Assembly: GCA_964630925.1 (NCBI GenBank)
Contig: CAZVZK010000173.1
Coordinates: 1 to 20,069, forward strand
Length of the DNA stretch: 20,069 bases
Reading direction: 5' to 3'
Origin: RGDT01 sp964630925
GTDB lineage: Bacteria; Planctomycetota; Planctomycetia; Gemmatales; Gemmataceae
The translations under genes and the position numbers were made by a program. The notes under the pieces were generated by a model. That model worked only from the letters and a program-made list of their open reading frames with translations, did no database searches and was not told the origin of the DNA. Positions 7,782 through 14,093 of this stretch are shown piece by piece; the first letter of the stretch is position 1; each line of letters opens with the position of its first letter.

Positions 7782-7860
7782 TAGAGTACGCTTCCAGCGT
7801 GCTCATCGATGACGCAATCTCCCCCCATCGCAGGCTCTCTCCATCCGTAACATCCCAGTC

Positions 7861-7877
7861 CCCTCGCCCGGCGAGGG
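7861..7877. terminator. Short hairpin after the DUF5681-like gene
   Basis: CCCTCGC, a 3-base loop, GCGAGGG, located 40 bp past the stop of the minus-strand gene. The stem is compact and GC-rich without a T-run. It may end that transcript together with the hairpin at 7760-7781. Confidence 0.35.
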
Positions 7878-7916
7878 TGTCATGGTGCCCGTCTCCGTCC
7901 GAGGGCGATGCGCCGA

Positions 7917-8810
7917 TCAGCGACAATCCTTGCCGCCCGCCGTGTCCGCCGCGCCCTCGGGCTTCACCTCCTTGCGTGCGAGGGACGCCTTCTTGCGCTC
8001 CTCGTAGACACGTTTCCAATCGGCGGGTGGCACCAGCCAGTGCCGGTTGTCATCCAAGTGCAGTCCGGTCAAGATGCCCTCGCGCATCCCGCGCAGCGCC
8101 TCCTCGTAGCGGTGTCCGACCCTGTCATTGCCGCCGATGTCGGGCATCCACATCGGCGACGCCTCGAACACCTTGGAGACCCCGTCGCTCAACCCCCAGC
8201 CCTTGCGCAGCCACTCCTGCGCCCAGTCCGCCCTGTCCGCCGGGTACGGCCCGGGAGCGTCGGGCTGGTGCTCCTTCTGCCTGCCCTCGTGCTCCCCTTG
8301 ACGCCTCACACCCAAGGCGAACGCCTCCGCCATGTGCGCCTTCACCCGCGGAGACACCTTCTGGGCCAGCTCGCACATGAGGGAGGCGGGCATGCTCTCG
8401 AACAGCGCCCTCATGTCCTCCACCGTCGCCACGGACCGTCTGCGTACCTGCAGCTCGTGGGCGTCCACGGTGTCGGGGTCGGAGGGCGGCGGCGTGGGCC
8501 TGCCCGCGGTGTAGGCGTACATCAGACGCGCCGCGGCCATGTCCCCCGCCTTCGCCCTCGCCTTGACGGCCCTGGTGATCTCCTCCATGTCCTCCTCGCT
8601 CACCGCCCGATGCACCGCCCTCCGGTACGCCGCCACCTGCCGCGCGTACGGGTTCCCCGGGCCGCCCCCGTTCCCCGCCGCGAACCGCCCGTTGCCCTCC
8701 CGACCCTCCTCCGGCTTCTTGTCCGCCGCCGCCGCGCCGTCGGCCTGCCCGTTGCTCGGTACGCCGTCGGTGTGGCCGTTCTTCTCCGCGCCCCTGGTCT
8801 TCGCCCTCAT
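7917..8810 (-). CDS. DUF5681-like protein
   Basis: This encodes 297 residues from the ATG at 8810; an in-frame GTG at 8888 would add 26 residues of low-complexity character, and the ribosome-binding site does not decide between them. After a polar disordered N-terminus comes GNGRFAAGNGGGPGNPYARQ (39-58), followed by helices ending in ARAKAGDMAAARL and YAYTAGRP (to about 104). The G-R-F-x-x-G-N-x-G-G-P-G-N-P motif with a downstream K-A-G-D-x-x-A-A-R-L is the DUF5681 pattern, related to small-terminase-like DNA-binding modules. The remaining 190 residues are charged, contain WLRKGWGL and WMPDIGGNDRVGHRYEEAL, and match nothing I know. Such genes are repeated in planctomycete genomes, often in accessory regions. 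The function is unknown; DNA binding is only a suggestion. Confidence 0.7.
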   Translation of the reverse strand: MRAKTRGAEKNGHTDGVPSNGQADGAAAADKKPEEGREGNGRFAAGNGGGPGNPYARQVAAYRRAVHRAVSEEDMEEITRAVKARAKAGDMAAARLMYAYTAGRPTPPPSDPDTVDAHELQVRRRSVATVEDMRALFESMPASLMCELAQKVSPRVKAHMAEAFALGVRRQGEHEGRQKEHQPDAPGPYPADRADWAQEWLRKGWGLSDGVSKVFEASPMWMPDIGGNDRVGHRYEEALRGMREGILTGLHLDDNRHWLVPPADWKRVYEERKKASLARKEVKPEGAADTAGGKDCR

Positions 8811-8894
8811 CTTTGCACCGGTCCTGTCGTCTCTGCGCCTCGGTGATGCTGGACACCCTCCAGCACCGCGCATCATCCCCCGCGGCACGGCGAA

Positions 8895-8922
8895 TTCCTA
8901 GATCAGATTGAGCGTCAATCAA
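8895..8922 (-). promoter_or_regulatory. Putative promoter with inverted repeat, DUF5681-like gene
   Basis: The minus strand reads TTGATT (8917-8922), 16 bp, TAGGAA (8895-8900). A perfect inverted repeat GATTGA-GCG-TCAATC (8906-8920) covers most of the -35 box and the spacer, which is the position expected of a repressor site. The distance to the ATG at 8810 is about 85 bp, but only 7 bp to the alternative GTG at 8888. Confidence 0.3.
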
Positions 8923-9462
8923 CGCCGTCGCTCAGAATCATCAACGTTCACCAACAGCCTTCGACGCGGGGAGCCCACCCGCGTCCAAGGCCAGCCCCGA
9001 CCCCGCGATAAGGTCACCCTGGCGGATGCTCCCACGGGGTCAGCCTGTGCGCGTGATGTGGTTCAGCCTCTGGCGTCACCCTTCCAGCAGAACCCCCGTC
9101 TTCCCGATAGGCGACGCCCGAAAGCCTCGCTCCGCGAGCCGCAGGACCCCGGGCCAGCCGACACGCACGATGGCGAAGGGCGGCATCGACGGGCCCGCCC
9201 CCGCCTCAAGGGCCGCGTCATCGGTGCGGGAGCCCAACTCGCCGCACGTCTGCACCGAGGCGATCAGGCCGGTCTGCCAGACGGCGAGTGACAGATGCTT
9301 CAACGGCTCCACCTGTTCGGAGCGGACGTGCCTCGCAGGCCCTTTCGGGCCCACAAAGGACTATTCGACAGGAAACGGCCCGCCGAGCTCGAAGACGTCG
9401 GCCTCGGGGACGATGACGAAGATGAGCCGCGAGCCGTTCACGACAAAGACTGCCGCGATTGC
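8923..9462. other. Unassigned 540-bp stretch, possibly decayed coding DNA
   Basis: Both strands hold moderately long open frames. The plus-strand frame 9026-9475 is open for 149 codons but is Ser/Thr/Arg/Pro-rich, typical of antisense. The opposite minus-strand frame is more protein-like: a hydrophobic stretch with RLIFVIVPEADVFELGG (about 9370-9460) and, in 9076-9354, PFAIVRVGWPGVLRL. It is broken by several stops and stays in frame with the membrane-protein gene upstream. The two frames share third-codon positions, so GC at that position cannot separate them. I assign no function. Confidence 0.3.
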
Positions 9463-9741
9463 TCAGGGGCCCTGATCCCCGTTGGCCGGGATGGTGCCCG
9501 CGCTCAGGATGACGAGCATGGGCGGCAGATACAGGGCAACGACTGTCCCGAGGAAGATCCACGCGAAAGGCGGCGGCAGCGCGATCGCCGCGAACCCCAC
9601 CCACGCCATCGCGCCGGCCCCGAACGCCAATGCCGCGCGGGCCCGGGAGGCCGCGTCCCAAGGCTGCCCTCGGAGCCAGTACGCGAGGACCAGCCCGCCT
9701 ACCACACCGAACGCCATCAGGAGGATCTGCACGGTAAACAT
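9463..9741 (-). CDS. Small integral membrane protein, about three helices
   Basis: This encodes 92 residues from the ATG at 9741, with a G-rich stretch rather than a clean ribosome-binding site upstream. Three hydrophobic segments are evident: about 4-22 (VQILLMAFGVVGGLVLAYW), 36-54 (AALAFGAGAMAWVGFAAIA) and 57-81 (PPFAWIFLGTVVALYLPPML), separated by a short basic loop containing RGQPWDAASRAR. There is no catalytic motif and I do not recognise a family. A good promoter candidate with a perfect TTGACA lies upstream (9798-9826), which favours a real gene. The frame continues past its TGA into a hydrophobic stretch, so the protein could be the intact front part of a longer, broken gene. Confidence 0.55.
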   Translation of the reverse strand: MFTVQILLMAFGVVGGLVLAYWLRGQPWDAASRARAALAFGAGAMAWVGFAAIALPPPFAWIFLGTVVALYLPPMLVILSAGTIPANGDQGP

Positions 9742-9797
9742 GACACCGCCCCCGTCTTCTGCGCCTCACCACGCCATTCTCCAGCGCCACACCTCTC

Positions 9798-9826
9798 ATC
9801 TCACACCCGCCGTTGACCCCTGTCAA
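9798..9826 (-). promoter_or_regulatory. Putative promoter of the small membrane protein gene
   Basis: The minus strand reads TTGACA (9821-9826, perfect), 17 bp, TGAGAT (9798-9803). An inverted repeat TTGAC-CCCT-GTCAA (9813-9826) covers the -35 box, a plausible operator position. The leader would be about 50 bases. Confidence 0.4.
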
Positions 9827-9923
9827 GTATTTGTCGGTGACGCCCGTGTCGTATGAAGCGCTCGCTCGCCGGGTGATTGACTCGCACGCGGGCCGGTTAA
9901 ACTTCGTGAGGGAGGCCAATCAC

Positions 9924-10037
9924 ATGGAGCCCGAAGGTGTCGCCCGCATCGGCGACACCCATGTCTTCACCGGCCCCGCCGGCGACGGCCGCCTCTTCGC
10001 CGCGTCCGCCAGCCACCTGCCGCCGCCAACACGCTGA
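9924..10037 (+). CDS. Possible 37-residue mini-ORF or gene fragment
   Basis: An ATG at 9924 follows GGGAGG by eight bases and opens a 37-codon frame containing GVARIGDTHVFTGPAGDGRLFAA. Most third codon positions are G or C, but this is weak evidence in such DNA. TTGACT at 9874-9879 is a possible -35 box, without a good -10. A perfect 9-bp inverted repeat (9936-9944 / 9951-9959) lies within the frame. It may be a real small protein, the 5' end of a lost gene, or chance. The peptide is not recognised. Confidence 0.2.
   Translation: MEPEGVARIGDTHVFTGPAGDGRLFAASASHLPPPTR
9936..9959. terminator. Perfect 9-bp hairpin downstream of the kinase gene
   Basis: GGTGTCGCC, a 6-base loop, GGCGACACC. It lies about 130 bp beyond the stop of the minus-strand kinase gene and upstream of the next minus-strand gene. 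It could act as a 3'-end structure for the kinase mRNA, but no T-run is present and it also overlaps a possible mini-ORF. Confidence 0.3.
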
Positions 10038-10089
10038 CGTGGACACGGCGCACCCCTTCAACAGCACGGCATGCGCGGCCGGTGGCTCC

Positions 10090-12915
10090 TCACTCCTTTT
10101 TCTCATCCCATTCGACTTTACAGCTCGGCAACAGAGTTTTCAGCTTGTCGATCCCCGCTGCTGTGACCCTGGTGTTACGAAGCTGCAGGGATTGCAGCTT
10201 GGGGAAGGCCGCGAAGTGCTTCACGTCGTCATCGGTCACGCGCGCATTGTCCATGTGAATCGATGCCAGCTTGTCGCACCCCTTGAGTGACGCCACCCCT
10301 GCGGGGCTCACCTGCGTGCGTTGCACCTGGAGCTCCGTCAGGTCGGCGCAGCCCGCGAAGTGAGCGAGCCCCTTGTCGGTCACCTTGGTGTCGGACAGAT
10401 AGAGGGTCTGTAGATTCTTGCAATCCTTCAGATGGGCCATCCCCGCGTCGGTCACCTTCGTGAAGGCCAGGCCGAGGTTCCTGAGCTTCCTGCATCCCTT
10501 GAAGGCAGCCAGTCCCTCGTCGCCCACATTCGTGTGTTGCAGATGTAAATAGGTCAGGTTGTTACAGCCCGCCAGGTGAGACATGCCTTCGTCACCCACC
10601 CAGGTATGAGCGAGATTGAGATGGGTCAATTCCTTGCAGTCTTTGAAATACGAGAGCCCCGGATCGTTGACGTTCGTGGAGCCCAGGTTCAGCTCGCGGA
10701 TCTTCTTGACGCCCTTGAAGGCGGCCAGGCCCGCATCGTTCACCCGCCACCGCCCTGCCAGGTTGACCTCTTCCATCGCCATGACGGGGGACTTCAATTC
10801 ACGCAGCCGCTCGGCGGCGGGCTTGAAGTCGAGAAGCTGATCGTTGAGATAAACCTTCCCTTCTCCGCCCACGGACAGCACATACTCGAAGGCCCTGTGG
10901 TCGGGAGCCGTGGGGGCGTTGGGATAGACCCCGACACGGACGCGGGCGGCCCGAAAGCCGACCCGAGTGAGTTTCCCGGTAGCATTCAGGACTTCCTCGC
11001 TCCCCACGGCGGCATACCCGGCATTGAGGTGCCAGGAGCCGCCCTTCACGTATCCGCTGATCTGCCCCGTCCTGGGTACAGCGAGTCGAGTCCAGTCACC
11101 GGTCCACTCCGAGACGTTTCCGTGCATGTCGTGGAGGCCCAGGCGATTCGGTTGATACGAGCCTACCGCGCAGGTACGGCCCAGGCTGTTCATGATGTTC
11201 GCCTGCCCCGGCCCGATCGTTTTCGTGGCCTTGTCGAGATAGTACAGTTGTCCGAGATAATCCTGGTCGGCAGAAGGCCCGCCACGGCAAGCATATTCCC
11301 ATTCCTCTGTCGTCGGCAAACGATACCGCCAACCCGCCTGCCGGTCGCGTTCGTTGAGCCGCTTCATAAATACCTGCGCATCATCCCACGATACGGAGTC
11401 CACGGGAAACCGCATTAGCTCCGCATCCGGAATAGTGAGTACTGACTTGTTGCCTTCGCCGGTTCGGGAGAAGTAACTTGGCTCCGAACCCATCACCCTC
11501 TTCCACTCCTCCTGAGTGACCTCGTAAGCGCCGAGGTAGAAGTCTTGCTTCATCTCCACGAGCGCCTTGCCCTTGGGGATGAGGACGAGCCTCATGCCGA
11601 TGGTGTTCGTGATCTCGCGCGGCCACGGGCCCTGCGCGATCGGGGCCTTGTCCTTGTCCTTCTCGCCCGCACCCCCCTCGGTCTTCGGCAGCGGACCGCC
11701 GGCCTTCCCCGGCGGCCAAAGGAAGAAGGCCAGGGTCAGGCCCGCCAGCAAGGCCACCCCGGCGCCGATCATCAGCCCAAGGCGGGGCGTGGCCGCCTGC
11801 TTCGGCGCGGCCCCCGTCGGCCGTGCCTTTTGTACCTCGGTGTCCTCGCCGGTGCCCCTGGGGCGCGCCGTCTTCTCGGGCGGCGCGGCGGGCGGCCCCG
11901 GCGCTGGCGGCTCGGCCTTCTTCGGCTGGAGGGCCTTGACGATCTGGCGGATTTCCGCGGCCACGCCCGCGGCCGACGCCGGCCGGCCGGCGGGGTCCTT
12001 GCTCATCAGCCGGGCGATCAGCTCGGACAGGGCCGGCGGCAGGCCGGGGTTCAAGGTCTTCACGGCCGGCGGATCGACGGTCGCCAGGGCGGTCAGGACG
12101 GCCATCACCGTCGGCCCGTCGAACGGCAGGCGCCCGGCGGCCATCTGGTAGAGCATCACCCCCAGGCTGAAGAGGTCCGCCCGAGGGCCCACCTTCTCGC
12201 CGCGCGCCTGCTCCGGCGCCATGAATGCCGGGGTGCCGAGGATCATGCCGCTCGCCGTGAGCAGCGCACCCCAGCCCTCCTGGGATCTGGCCAGCCCGAA
12301 GTCGAGGATCTTGCAGCGGCGGACCTGCTGGCCCAGCTCCTTCGCCGCCGGGTCGCCCTCGATCCAGACGTTGGCCGGCTTGATGTCTCGGTGGATCAGC
12401 CCGGCGGTGTGGGCAGCGGCCAGGCCGTCGGCCACCTCGCGGGCCACCTTCAGGATGACCCCCAGCGGTTGGACCCGCTCGCGCCGTAGACGGTCGGACA
12501 GGGCCTCGCCCTGGAGGAACGGCATGGCGATGAACGGGCTGCCGTCCGTCGCCTCCCCCACCTGCCAGATCGGGACGATGTTGTCGTGCGTCACCGCGGC
12601 GACGGCGCGGGCCTCGCGGAGGAATCGCTCACGGCACTCGGGGATGGTGGCCAGCTCGGCCCGCATGGTCTTGATGGCCGCCTTCCGCCCCAGGCGGGCG
12701 TCCTCGGCCAGGTAGACGCTCCCCATCCCGCCCTCGCCCAGCTTGCGGAGGATGGCGTAGTCGCCGATGCGCGGCGGGACGGCCACATCGGCCGGGCAGT
12801 CCAGGGGGGAGCCGCCGTCAACGGCCGTCACAAGCCCCGAGTCGAGGCCGGCGGCCGGTTGACGGAGCGTGCCCTCCGGTGCGGGAGGGCCCGGTGGGGG
12901 CTGGTGGTCGTTCAT
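10090..12915 (-). CDS. Transmembrane Ser/Thr kinase fused to SUMF1 domain and leucine-rich repeats
   Basis: This encodes 941 residues. The ATG at 12915 is chosen because the kinase domain begins about 50 residues later and a promoter lies just upstream; the open frame continues further but has no kinase-like content, and no clear ribosome-binding site is seen. Kinase, about 53-330: glycine loop GEGGMGSVYLAE (60-71), lysine K82, HRDIKPAN (175-182, catalytic D177), DFG 205-207, APE 233-235. All key residues are present, so it should be active. A Pro/Ala linker leads to a transmembrane helix at about 379-400. Outside would lie a SUMF1/FGE-like C-lectin fold (about 435-662: EITNTIGMRLVLIPKG, YRLPTTEEWEYACRGG, GLHDMHGNVSEWTGDW, KGGSWHLN, VGFRAARV) without the FGE catalytic cysteines, then nine 24-residue leucine-rich repeats. 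It is probably an envelope sensor signalling by phosphorylation; its ligand is unknown. Confidence 0.93.
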   Translation of the reverse strand: MNDHQPPPGPPAPEGTLRQPAAGLDSGLVTAVDGGSPLDCPADVAVPPRIGDYAILRKLGEGGMGSVYLAEDARLGRKAAIKTMRAELATIPECRERFLREARAVAAVTHDNIVPIWQVGEATDGSPFIAMPFLQGEALSDRLRRERVQPLGVILKVAREVADGLAAAHTAGLIHRDIKPANVWIEGDPAAKELGQQVRRCKILDFGLARSQEGWGALLTASGMILGTPAFMAPEQARGEKVGPRADLFSLGVMLYQMAAGRLPFDGPTVMAVLTALATVDPPAVKTLNPGLPPALSELIARLMSKDPAGRPASAAGVAAEIRQIVKALQPKKAEPPAPGPPAAPPEKTARPRGTGEDTEVQKARPTGAAPKQAATPRLGLMIGAGVALLAGLTLAFFLWPPGKAGGPLPKTEGGAGEKDKDKAPIAQGPWPREITNTIGMRLVLIPKGKALVEMKQDFYLGAYEVTQEEWKRVMGSEPSYFSRTGEGNKSVLTIPDAELMRFPVDSVSWDDAQVFMKRLNERDRQAGWRYRLPTTEEWEYACRGGPSADQDYLGQLYYLDKATKTIGPGQANIMNSLGRTCAVGSYQPNRLGLHDMHGNVSEWTGDWTRLAVPRTGQISGYVKGGSWHLNAGYAAVGSEEVLNATGKLTRVGFRAARVRVGVYPNAPTAPDHRAFEYVLSVGGEGKVYLNDQLLDFKPAAERLRELKSPVMAMEEVNLAGRWRVNDAGLAAFKGVKKIRELNLGSTNVNDPGLSYFKDCKELTHLNLAHTWVGDEGMSHLAGCNNLTYLHLQHTNVGDEGLAAFKGCRKLRNLGLAFTKVTDAGMAHLKDCKNLQTLYLSDTKVTDKGLAHFAGCADLTELQVQRTQVSPAGVASLKGCDKLASIHMDNARVTDDDVKHFAAFPKLQSLQLRNTRVTAAGIDKLKTLLPSCKVEWDEKKE
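10132..10779 (-). repeat. Nine 24-residue leucine-rich repeats in the kinase C-terminus
   Basis: Residues 713-928 hold units of the form L-x-x-L-x-L-x-x-T-x-V-x-D-x-G-L-x-x-(F/L)-K-x-C-x-x. The unit ends at residues 736, 760, 784, 808, 832, 856, 880 and 904 are exactly 24 apart, and six of these are Cys. This is the variant often seen in planctomycete and GALA-like LRR proteins. The last units are more diverged (DKLASIHMDNARVTDDDV). The base composition is clearly lower in GC than the kinase part of the same gene. Confidence 0.85.
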
Positions 12916-12941
12916 GCTGCCCGGAGGTGAAGGATGGGCGT

Positions 12942-12969
12942 ATGCTAGCCGACGCCCGGCCGTTGTCAA
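12942..12969 (-). promoter_or_regulatory. Putative strong promoter of the kinase-SUMF1-LRR gene
   Basis: The minus strand reads TTGACA (12964-12969, perfect), 16 bp, TAGCAT (12942-12947, 4/6). The ATG is 27 bp beyond the -10. Two palindromes (12972-12985 and 12986-13003) lie immediately upstream of the -35 box. Confidence 0.5.
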
Positions 12970-12971
12970 TC

Positions 12972-13003
12972 GAAACGGGCGTTTCCACGAGCGGCCGCTC
13001 GTG
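12972..13003. promoter_or_regulatory. Two abutting palindromes between apbE and the kinase promoter
   Basis: GAAACG-GG-CGTTTC (12972-12985) is followed directly by the 18-bp perfect palindrome CACGAGCGGCCGCTCGTG (12986-13003). They sit 31 bp past the apbE stop and 2 bp upstream of the kinase -35 box. They could be an operator pair for the kinase gene, the terminator of apbE, or both. No T-run is present, which weakens the terminator reading. Confidence 0.45.
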
Positions 13004-13034
13004 CGCGACCTGCCCCCGTCCGGCTGACCCTCCG

Positions 13035-14009
13035 TCACCTCTCCGGGAACCCCGGCGTCGTCTTCACCTCCACCCCGTCGTCCGCCAGCCGGACGTGCCG
13101 CCCGCTCACCCCCTCGTACTTCTTCAGCACCGCGAACCCCTTCTCGGGCCCCAGCACCGCCACCGCCTTCGTCAGGCTGTCCGCCGTGATGCCGTCCGGC
13201 GCGATCACCGTCGCGCTCATCCGCCCCACCAGCCCCACCCCCGTCCGCGGATCGACGATGTGCGAGTACCGCACCCCCTCGATCTGCACGAACTGCGACG
13301 CGTCCCCCGACGTGGACACCGCGCAATTCTTCAGCAGCAGCCGCCGCGTCTTCTCCTTCGCGTCCACCGCCGCGATCTCCACCGACCACCCGTCCTTTCC
13401 CGGCGGGGCCTCGCCCACACGCAGGTCCCCCCCGCACGCCACCAGGGCGCGCGTGATCCCGTGCTTCCTCAGCACCGCCAGCATCTCGTCCCCGGCGTAC
13501 CCCTTGGCGATCCCCCCGAGGTCGAGCTGCATCCCCGCCTTCTCCAGCCGCACCGTCCGCCCCTTCGCGTCCAGGTGCATCATCTTGTAGCCCACCAGCG
13601 CCCGCGCCTTGTCGAGCGCCTCCTTCTCCGGCAGGCGGATCGTCTTGCGCGCCCTCCGCCACAGCCGCACCACCGGCCCGACGGTCACGTCGAACGCCCC
13701 CTCGGTCTCCACCGAGACACGCCCAGCCCTTTCCAGTACAGTGAATAGCTCGGGTGACACTTTCACGGCGGGCCCCCCGGCCTTGCCACACAGCCTCATC
13801 AATTCGCTGGTCGGGAGGTAGTCGCTCATGATACTATTCAGGGCAGAGGCCCGCGCGAACGCCTCTTTGGCGGCGGCGCGGGCCGTCGCCTCGTCGTCGG
13901 CCCATACCGTGACGCCGAACGTCGTGCCCATGTGCGGCTCGGTGAAGTGGAACCGTTGCGGCCCCGCCCCCTGAGTCGTCATTACAGCGAGGCATGCAAG
14001 GATCAGCAC
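13035..14009 (-). CDS. apbE: ApbE-like FAD:protein FMN transferase
   Basis: This encodes 324 residues. The start is set at GTG 14009: an AGGAGG (14018-14023 on the complement) lies exactly 8 bases upstream, and the protein then opens with a short hydrophobic leader (MLILACLAVM), suggesting export. The alternative ATG nine codons later would delete this leader. Family signatures in order: HMGTTFGVTVWA (26-37), LNSIMSDYLPTSEL (58-70), EGAFDVTVGPVVRLW (103-117), LDLGGIAKGYAGDEML (162-177), ALVACGGDLRVGE (188-200), SGDASQF (234-240), SHIVDPRTG (249-257), and the metal-site helix DSLTKAVAVLG (277-287). ApbE proteins use Mg2+ and FAD to attach FMN to a Thr or Ser of envelope flavoproteins such as Nqr/Rnf subunits and FMN-binding-domain proteins. 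No such target gene is in the window, so the substrate must lie elsewhere. It is divergent from the HEAT gene. Confidence 0.92.
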   Translation of the reverse strand: MLILACLAVMTTQGAGPQRFHFTEPHMGTTFGVTVWADDEATARAAAKEAFARASALNSIMSDYLPTSELMRLCGKAGGPAVKVSPELFTVLERAGRVSVETEGAFDVTVGPVVRLWRRARKTIRLPEKEALDKARALVGYKMMHLDAKGRTVRLEKAGMQLDLGGIAKGYAGDEMLAVLRKHGITRALVACGGDLRVGEAPPGKDGWSVEIAAVDAKEKTRRLLLKNCAVSTSGDASQFVQIEGVRYSHIVDPRTGVGLVGRMSATVIAPDGITADSLTKAVAVLGPEKGFAVLKKYEGVSGRHVRLADDGVEVKTTPGFPER

Positions 14010-14021
14010 CGCACCGCCCTC

Positions 14022-14050
14022 CTCACAAGTTACAATCCGCAGGATAACAT
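14022..14050 (+). promoter_or_regulatory. Putative promoter of the HEAT/propeller operon
   Basis: CTCACA (14022-14027, 4/6), 17 bp, TAACAT (14045-14050, 4/6). It lies in the 84-bp gap to the divergent apbE and overlaps apbE's ribosome-binding site on the other strand. It would give a leader of about 37 bases. Confidence 0.35.
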
Positions 14051-14093
14051 GAATCGTCGGGCCGCAGTAGGCCCCACTCACGAGGATGAACCG

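Noticed and set aside
9026..9475. Plus-strand 149-codon open frame in the unassigned stretch
   Set aside because: Its Ser/Thr/Arg/Pro-rich composition with no hydrophobic core is typical of antisense, and the opposite strand in the same codon phase reads more like protein. No family is recognised.
10930..11613. The SUMF1 (C-lectin fold) domain of the kinase, and that of the gene at 17461, as diversity-generating retroelement targets
   Set aside because: C-lectin/FGE folds are common targets of such elements, but no reverse transcriptase, template repeat or adenine-biased variable repeat is visible in the window.
12916..13791. Upstream extension of the kinase frame, 292 codons
   Set aside because: It overlaps apbE on the same strand in a different frame, reads as low-complexity Gly/Arg/Ala, and lies upstream of the kinase promoter candidate.
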